Positions 7,101 to 11,504 of a stretch of 11,504 bases of DNA are shown here, in pieces (the first letter of the stretch is position 1; each line of letters begins with the position of its first letter). Below the pieces are notes generated by a model. It made no database searches. It saw only the letters and a list, made by a program, of their open reading frames with translations, and was not told the DNA's origin. Source of the DNA: Brachionus koreanus (Eukaryota; Rotifera; Eurotatoria; Ploima; Brachionidae); the NCBI GenBank assembly GCA_016987375.1, contig PJRA01000005.1, positions 66,608 through 78,111 on the forward strand, read 5' to 3'. Position numbers and translations under genes: made by a program.

Positions 7101-8037
7101 AGCTGTATAAAGTATTATTTGTTGAAGCAATGCCGGAAAATGAAACCAAAATTTGCCAATTGTTCCATTCACTTTCCAAAAATTTTTTTGCTTTAATAAA
7201 AAAATTTGCGAAAAAAAATCTTAACTTTTTATTCATTATGCTATGGTTTAATTTCTTATGCTTTATTATTTTTTTAATGCGTCAAAACCCCTTGTCCCTT
7301 CGTCATAATAATAGATAATTGTAGTAACTAGTATTCTTTATCAATTCAATATGTGGCTTTTTTTATCTACTAATGATCCATCCTTTAATCTGGAAAGAGA
7401 TAAATAAAAGCTTGGATGCTTGCTTTCCTAAAAATCAGCAATTATATTTTATGGATTTAGAATTATTTAATTAAAAATAAAAATTTAAATGATTTATTTT
7501 AAAATTTGAGAAATTAAATTTTAAGACAGTGCTTCTTTGTGTGATCATTTTACTAATTTTACGCTAATTATCTTAAAATTCTGTTTTATGTTCGTAAAAC
7601 AAAAAATTTCTAACAAATTTAAAATTATGGGTTAAAAAAATAGTAATTTTTTAATTTTATTTAATTATCTGATATTCTATTTGAAAATTTAAAATTTGAA
7701 CAAAAATCCGTTTCTCTGTTATTAAACAATTTTTAGTTAATTTAACGCTTTTTAACTTTTGAATAAAACGTCAGTGCAACAAAAAAAATTATTATTTGTG
7801 ACCAAGTCAAGTCAATTTGGGGTTACAAATATTTACTATCAAGAATAATTTTCTTCCCACAATAAAAAAAATCAAAAAGCATAAATTTAGATAAAATCAC
7901 ATGACCTTTATTTGTTAGACAAATATTGAATTATCGAACTTGCTGTACAATTGTCACTAATGCAAAGTAAATAACTATATCTCCACCCGAATTCATTTTT
8001 TAAACATAAATAAACTGTGAACTTTTTTCAATTTAAG

Positions 8038-8070
8038 TATAAAAGAAAAAAATAAATTTAATAGAGTCAC
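8038..8070 (+). promoter_or_regulatory. TATA box and start site of gene 3
   Basis: TATAAAAG (8038-8045) is a textbook TATA box, and an Inr-like TCACTT places the start A at 8069, 31 nt downstream. The resulting leader is only about 9 nt before the ATG at 8078. Confidence 0.6.
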
Positions 8071-8077
8071 TTTTAGT

Positions 8078-9283
8078 ATGCTTAAAAATTTGATTTTAAC
8101 ATTTATTATTGCTAATTCGGTTGGCTCTTTTCCAATCAACCAAACCAACTCCACAACAGCATGTAACTCTTCTCAGTTCAAATATTTTCAAGAGCATCCT
8201 GACAATTCAAGCATTTACTACCAATGTGATCCTTGGGGAAACTCAACCGAACGACATTGTTCAAATAACACAGTATGGAACAGCTGGCTGGTCAAATGTG
8301 ATAAAGTCCAGAATATAAGAAATTTAACTCTGAATTTAGTTTTGCAGAAGAGAAATTTCGATTGTTCATTAGAAAAAAATAAATGTCTAAACAAAGGTAA
8401 ATGCAATAAAGAACACAAATGCGAATGTTTAGCGCAATTTACTGGAGAAACATGTGAATATCATATTCAATCAATAGTCGAAGAAATATTAAGTCAAAAT
8501 TTTAGTCTAAGCAATTTCAAGAATGAATTAGAAGACAACAAAGGTATATTTAATGCTAGCTATTATGAAAGATACCGTGATTTGCTTGACAATGAGACAT
8601 ACACCAAACTCAATGATTATTTAGACATGTTCCAAGGTGATGTTAGATTTGATGCTATAGTTAGTAATTTAGTTCAGAAATTGTTAAAAGAAATTTATCC
8701 TGATACTGAATTTTTGGGATTTTTTAATTTTTACAAGCAAACAATCGGTTCAATGTTACGGCTGATGCCTAATATTCTTTCATATTCAAGATATGCAGCT
8801 GAAAGATATGAGCTTGTGTTTGAACATTATAAGAGTGTATTGAGACAACTTGTAGAAAATTTAATTATTCAAGAGACAAATTTTGACCAAAAAGCTATGG
8901 CTTACAAAAGTCTAATTAAGCATTTTTTAAATGAGACTTTTATGCTGTCAAATGATTCAAACAGTTTGGCTAATCGAACATTTGAATCAATGAAAGTTGA
9001 CGAAGAGAATTTAATTGAACAATTAAGACTTAATTTTGAACATGTTGTTGATTCAAGTGAGCAGCTGTTTATTATTTTAGAAACTTTTCATTTCAATTTA
9101 ATAAATCAATTCGGACTGAGCAATTTGTCTTTTTATGAAGTTAACTTTGAAAAATCAGGTTTTGATCAATTAGATAGTGTATTCGATTTGTTTAATCATA
9201 TTAAATCAGCTAGTGAACATATATGGAATAGTTTGAATAATTTTGGATTCTGGTTTATTACCAATTTTTTATCTAAATTGTAA
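8078..9283 (+). CDS. Secreted chitin-binding-like (CBM14) and EGF protein
   Basis: A 401-residue single-exon frame. The signal peptide spans 1 to about 17. A peritrophin-A/CBM14-like domain (29-74) keeps the YYQC-D core and the spacing of canonical Cys 1, 3, 4 and 5 (residues 29, 50, 61, 74) but lacks Cys 2 and 6. An EGF domain follows (Cys 96, 103, 109, 115, 117, 126; FTGETC ending). Residues 127-401 form an alpha-helical region with amphipathic heptad-like stretches and end in FGFWFIT (389-395). From the EGF on, it is homologous to the protein at 4675-6318: IVxEIL-xxNFxLxxF just after the EGF, NLV-xKLxxEI around 197-206, and the GFW-x-IT end. Sequons are frequent. No transmembrane segment or GPI signal is seen, so secretion is predicted. 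CBM14 domains bind chitin in peritrophic matrix and cuticle, but this one has only half the usual aromatic and cysteine framework, so binding is unproven. It uses more A/T-ending codons than its paralogue. Confidence 0.92.
   Translation: MLKNLILTFIIANSVGSFPINQTNSTTACNSSQFKYFQEHPDNSSIYYQCDPWGNSTERHCSNNTVWNSWLVKCDKVQNIRNLTLNLVLQKRNFDCSLEKNKCLNKGKCNKEHKCECLAQFTGETCEYHIQSIVEEILSQNFSLSNFKNELEDNKGIFNASYYERYRDLLDNETYTKLNDYLDMFQGDVRFDAIVSNLVQKLLKEIYPDTEFLGFFNFYKQTIGSMLRLMPNILSYSRYAAERYELVFEHYKSVLRQLVENLIIQETNFDQKAMAYKSLIKHFLNETFMLSNDSNSLANRTFESMKVDEENLIEQLRLNFEHVVDSSEQLFIILETFHFNLINQFGLSNLSFYEVNFEKSGFDQLDSVFDLFNHIKSASEHIWNSLNNFGFWFITNFLSKL
8162..8299 (+). other. CBM14/peritrophin-A-like domain, four cysteines
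   Basis: Spacing is C-x20-C-x10-C-x12-C. In the canonical six-Cys domain this equals C1, C3, C4 and C5. A Ser/Asn pair sits where C2 is expected (about residue 44), and no Cys lies 4-14 residues after the last one. The aromatic YY before the second Cys and a Trp before the last are kept. Confidence 0.65.
8363..8455 (+). other. EGF-like domain in gene 3
   Basis: Six cysteines spaced C-x6-C-x5-C-x5-C-x-C-x8-C, with the Q-F-T-G-E-T-C end of the EGF signature. It occupies the same place relative to the shared C-terminal region as in gene 2. Confidence 0.9.
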
Positions 9284-9297
9284 ATTTAATTTATATT

Positions 9298-9303
9298 AAT
9301 AAA
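9298..9303 (+). terminator. Polyadenylation signal of gene 3
   Basis: AATAAA lies 15 nt after the stop, giving a very short 3' UTR. A second AATAAA at 9413-9418, inside the adjacent LTR relic, could also serve. Confidence 0.5.
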
Positions 9304-9345
9304 ATTTTTTTAATTGAAAATTTTTTTTTTTTTAATTTTTAGAAA

Positions 9346-9464
9346 TGTCATATTATTAGTTAATGTCTTGAATAATTTATCTATCATAACTTATTAAAAT
9401 TATCTTTTATTTAATAAAGTAATAGTTATAACTAGTCTTTCAATTAACTCTCTAATACACTACA
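9346..9464 (+). mobile_element. 5' LTR relic of a retrotransposon
   Basis: The right end is defined by CA (9463-9464) immediately before a primer binding site. The left end is uncertain: TGTC at 9346 or TGTC at 9364 would give a short LTR of 101-119 bp. It contains AATAAA (9413-9418), as expected for an LTR. No second LTR is found in the window, so the left boundary cannot be confirmed. Confidence 0.5.
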
Positions 9465-9475
9465 TGGTAGCAGCG
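9465..9475 (+). mobile_element. Primer binding site for initiator tRNA-Met
   Basis: TGGTAGCAGCG begins directly after the LTR's terminal CA. TGGTAGCAG is the complement of the conserved 3' end of eukaryotic initiator tRNA-Met including CCA (TGGTAGCAGAG), with one mismatch in 11. Confidence 0.6.
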
Positions 9476-9482
9476 ACATTAG

Positions 9483-9838
9483 ATGGCCACCATTAATCAG
9501 AGAGAATCATTAAAAGCACTTTATAAGAGTTAGACAGCTGAAGTAAAGAATAAGCCATTATTAGCCATTACGATGCGAACGTAAAGAAGATAAATGATCT
9601 TTAACTAGAGATAGCAGGGAATAGTTACGCACCGGACCCTAATACACCTGTGTACTTTGGAAGGAGTACAGAAAACGTCAAGAACTGGATTTCGAAAGTA
9701 TCGAATGAGATTAAAGCTGCTGGTGTCCCTGAAAACAAAAAGCTCGCAGAAATCACTACTTATGTGAAGGAGACGGTGTTAAGTACACTGATAAAATATC
9801 AAAAGAACTCGACAATCAAGACATTGGAGGAATATTAA
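9483..9838 (+). pseudogene. Broken gag fragment of the LTR retrotransposon
   Basis: An ATG 7 nt after the primer site opens 16 codons (MATINQRESLKALYKS) before a TAG at 9531. Further stops and a frame change follow, then a second open stretch from about 9605 to 9838. That stretch has a capsid-like start (VYFGRS, then ENVKNW) and a helical body, as in the N-terminal part of retrotransposon gag proteins, which often have an F-x-G-x-x-x-x-V-x-x-W signature. Sequence after 9838 no longer looks like retrotransposon, and no protease, reverse transcriptase or integrase is present. It is therefore truncated and cannot move by itself. Base composition is clearly richer in G+C than the host DNA around it. 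Confidence 0.6.
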
Positions 9839-9888
9839 GTTTGTATATTTAAATTCATAATTCAAAAGCGAGAAAGTGAAAAATATTT

Positions 9889-9954
9889 ATGAAGATAAAA
9901 TTCGAAATAGATCATGCACAAGAGCTTGCATTGATAAAAAAGTTTTTTTTTTAA
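9889..9954 (+). other. Short ATG-started coding-like stretch
   Basis: Twenty-one codons from ATG with coding-like composition (MKIKFEIDHAQELALIKK), ending in an F run and TAA. It lies between the gag relic and the next remnant. I could not join it to 9996-10181 by a GT-AG intron that keeps the frame. Confidence 0.2.
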
Positions 9955-9995
9955 TTAATTACTTTAATTTCTATATCTGCAAATTTCGGGTCTGA

Positions 9996-10181
9996 AACTT
10001 TACAGCCCTATATAAAGTATATCTTATTTTAGCTTCTTTATCTCAGAATTTGATCAAACGAATCTACTCGATCGACACACTTTCTGATAGAGAATTAAAT
10101 GCTCTATATTCTGAGCTGCTTATCTTAAAAAAAAAGGTTAAATGTTTTTCTGTCAAATTTTACAAAGAAATGTCAAATTAA
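9996..10181 (+). pseudogene. Coding-like remnant or exon, helical
   Basis: An open frame of 61 codons without an ATG at its start. From 10047 it encodes a well-balanced helical stretch (NLIKRIYSIDTLSDRELNAL, then YSELLILKKK), unlike the flanking A/T runs. TTTATCTCAG just before 10047 resembles a splice acceptor, and AAG|GTTAAA near 10135-10143 resembles a donor, so it may be an internal exon of about 90 nt. Alternatively, TATATAAAG (10009-10017) and an Inr-like TCAG (10043) would make it a transcribed unit. The same DNA can fold: CTCAGAAT (10042-10049) pairs with ATTCTGAG (10108-10115). No family is recognised. Confidence 0.3.
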
Positions 10182-10262
10182 ATAAATTGTTTTGGCAAAT
10201 TTTATTAGATCATCTGTCAAATTTATTTATTTTTATCAAATTTTACAAAGAAATATCAAATT
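10153..10262 (+). repeat. 27-bp direct repeat, 83 bp apart
   Basis: TCAAATTTTACAAAGAAATG... at 10153-10179 recurs at 10236-10262 with 26 of 27 bases identical (G to A at position 20). Short TGTCAAATTT words lie between. It looks like a local duplication, and the first copy overlaps the end of the coding-like frame. Confidence 0.7.
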
Positions 10263-10928
10263 TTAAAAAATTTGACGCTTTCTCATGCGGCCAAAAAAAA
10301 TTGAGGATTTTTTCGGAAAAATTTTGACATTTTTTTACTTTTTCGGGATCTACTTTTTTCCAAACCACTTTACCTATATATTTTTATACAAATTTTAAAA
10401 ACTAGACAAAATTCTGAACAAAACTATGGCTTTACTTTTTTTATTTATTTAGTTTAAAAATTTTTATAATCGCTCAAAAAGTGTTCATTTTTAAAAAAAA
10501 TAAAAATTTTTGAAATACTTTCAAATTTAATAAATTAAATGTTAATTTTTGACATCTTTTAACATAATTATAAATTTTTGAATTTATTTTGAAATTTTTA
10601 GAAGTTTTACCGACTTTTCGTTTTTCCCAATCGTCTAACCTAAAATTTAAAAAAAAAAGAGTAAGGACTTTTTTGAAAAAAATAGATTTTAATTCATTTA
10701 GTTCATATTTGGCATTGTCCATCAAATACATTTCAACCGTAGATACATTTTTAATTCAACACAAAAAATTAACTCTTCTATAAATTTTTTCTTTATTCTT
10801 GTTAGACTTAAAAGACAAATTAGAATACATTATGTTCTATATTTAACTGAAGAAATTAAAATGCAAATAAACATCCCAACTTAAAAATAAACTTTAAGAG
10901 TTTTTTTTTTTAAATCAATTTAAAAAGT
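10263..10928. other. A/T-rich spacer before gene 4
   Basis: No supported gene. A minus-strand open frame (10731-10474) starts with fairly coding-like residues (MYLMDNAKYELNELK) but becomes Phe/Lys/Asn low complexity; it is not called. Confidence 0.6.
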
Positions 10929-10962
10929 TATAAATAAATAAATTTTATTGCTTTTATCTTCA
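10929..10962 (+). promoter_or_regulatory. TATA box and start region of gene 4
   Basis: TATAAATA (10929-10936) with a CA start about 33 nt downstream (A at 10962) would leave a leader of about 17 nt before the ATG at 10979. The arrangement is like that of gene 3. Confidence 0.4.
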
Positions 10963-10978
10963 TATTAAAACGTTAAAA

Positions 10979-11372
10979 ATGAAGATTTATAAAAAAAATT
11001 TAAAGTTTGCTTTATTTGAAAACACATACTGGTATAGAATAGATAAGCTAGCAAAAATTTTGTTCCAAATCAAGAGACAAATACGCTTCGATTATTTTGA
11101 TCCAGTTGAATCAATTTGTTTATTGAAAAACTGTGGAATAAAATTAACTGATTTAATTGAAGATGAAGGATATCTCTAGTGGTCCTTTGGAAGTATATGT
11201 GTGTGACGAAATCGGAATTTGGAAGAGAATGTTCAACGATTTGATAGATTTATTCAGCAAAATAAATTATCTTGATCTTTTAGAACATTTAGATTGCATG
11301 CTGGCAAGTCTTGAAAACGATTTATTTCTAATAAAGCGGTCAAACTTTGAATCAAAACTTTGTCTCAAATGA
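10979..11372 (+). CDS. Small unknown protein split over two frames
   Basis: An ATG-started frame (10979-11179, 66 residues, ending ...EDEGYL-stop) overlaps a second frame (11157-11372, about 71 codons). Both have coding-like composition and a TATA box and AATAAA flank the pair, so one gene of about 130 residues interrupted by one frame change is likely. Moving from the first to the second frame needs a +1 shift within 11157-11179; the stop context is CTC-TAG-T (11174-11180). The joined region would be mostly helical with several Cys and Trp, and has neither signal peptide nor membrane span. Explanations are a pseudogene with a 1-bp insertion, a sequencing error, or programmed +1 frameshifting. 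No family is recognised and it does not resemble genes 2 and 3. Confidence 0.5.
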
Positions 11373-11383
11373 TTTTTTTTTAC

Positions 11384-11389
11384 AATAAA
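11384..11389 (+). terminator. Polyadenylation signal of gene 4
   Basis: AATAAA lies 12 nt after the stop of the second frame. This supports the second frame as the true 3' end of the gene. Confidence 0.4.
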
Positions 11390-11504
11390 ATTCAATTAAT
11401 AATTTAATCTTTTAATTTTTTGTTTCAAAAACAGCAAGAGAAAAATTTTTTTTTACAGTATTTTAATTTATAATTTTTATTCTTTTATTGCGCAACTCAT
11501 GAAC

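Larger units (their letters stand above)
6391..8037. other. A/T-rich spacer between genes 2 and 3
   Basis: No gene is supported. It contains an AGT microsatellite (6511-6525), a series of short CATAAAA-like repeats (about 6625-6790), a probable piggyBac-like MITE (6875-7100) and an 18-bp diverged repeat pair (6859 and 7532). The open frames near 7054-7318 are mostly Phe/Leu/Lys low complexity and overlap the MITE end. Confidence 0.65.

Noticed and set aside
7054..7318. Open frames of 60 and 77 codons on opposite strands
   Set aside because: They overlap the MITE end, consist mostly of Phe/Leu/Lys/Asn low complexity, and have no promoter or recognisable domain.
8109..8418. Shadow frames over the start of gene 3
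   Set aside because: They overlap the signal peptide, CBM14-like and EGF coding region and carry no domain features.
10142..10327. 61-codon plus-strand open frame
   Set aside because: It is made of the 27-bp direct repeat and A/T-run codons, out of frame with the more convincing coding-like stretch.
10474..10783. Opposed open frames of 85 and 64 codons
   Set aside because: Only the first 15 or so residues of the minus-strand frame look coding; the rest is homopolymer-driven.

Overview
The window looks like nuclear DNA from a small, very A/T-rich invertebrate genome. The genes are separate, each has its own TATA-type promoter and AATAAA signal, and there are no operons or Shine-Dalgarno sites. 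Proteins carry secretory signal peptides, EGF modules and a chitin-binding (CBM14-like) module. TATA boxes lie about 31-33 nt before Inr-like starts (TCA motifs), as in arthropods. An arthropod (mite or insect) fits best, but a rotifer or similar A/T-rich animal is not excluded and I do not recognise a species.

Layout. 1-133: a tRNA-derived, SINE-like fragment on the minus strand. 134-1187: A/T-rich spacer with a degenerate repeat pair and a small hairpin. 1314-2537: gene 1, a predicted type I membrane protein with a Met/His-rich ectodomain and two PPxYxxV motifs in its tail. 2712-4660: long spacer with two short coding-like remnants, a GATA-motif cluster and a G+C-richer island. 4675-6318: gene 2, a secreted, very heavily N-glycosylated protein with one EGF domain. 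6319-8037: spacer with a likely piggyBac-like MITE of about 218 bp. 8078-9283: gene 3, a secreted CBM14-like plus EGF protein. 9346-9838: a decayed LTR retrotransposon 5' end (short LTR, initiator-Met primer binding site, broken gag). 9889-10181: coding-like remnants. 10979-11372: a small unknown gene in two overlapping frames, with its own TATA box and polyadenylation signal.

Genes 2 and 3 are diverged tandem paralogues in the same orientation. Both have an EGF domain matching the C-x-C-...-G-x-x-C signature, followed by the same alpha-helical C-terminal region of about 200-270 residues that ends in a GFW-x-IT motif. They differ in front of the EGF: gene 2 has about nine degenerate N-glycosylation modules, and gene 3 has a four-cysteine chitin-binding domain. 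I do not recognise the C-terminal region; it is the best candidate here for an undescribed secreted or extracellular-matrix family.
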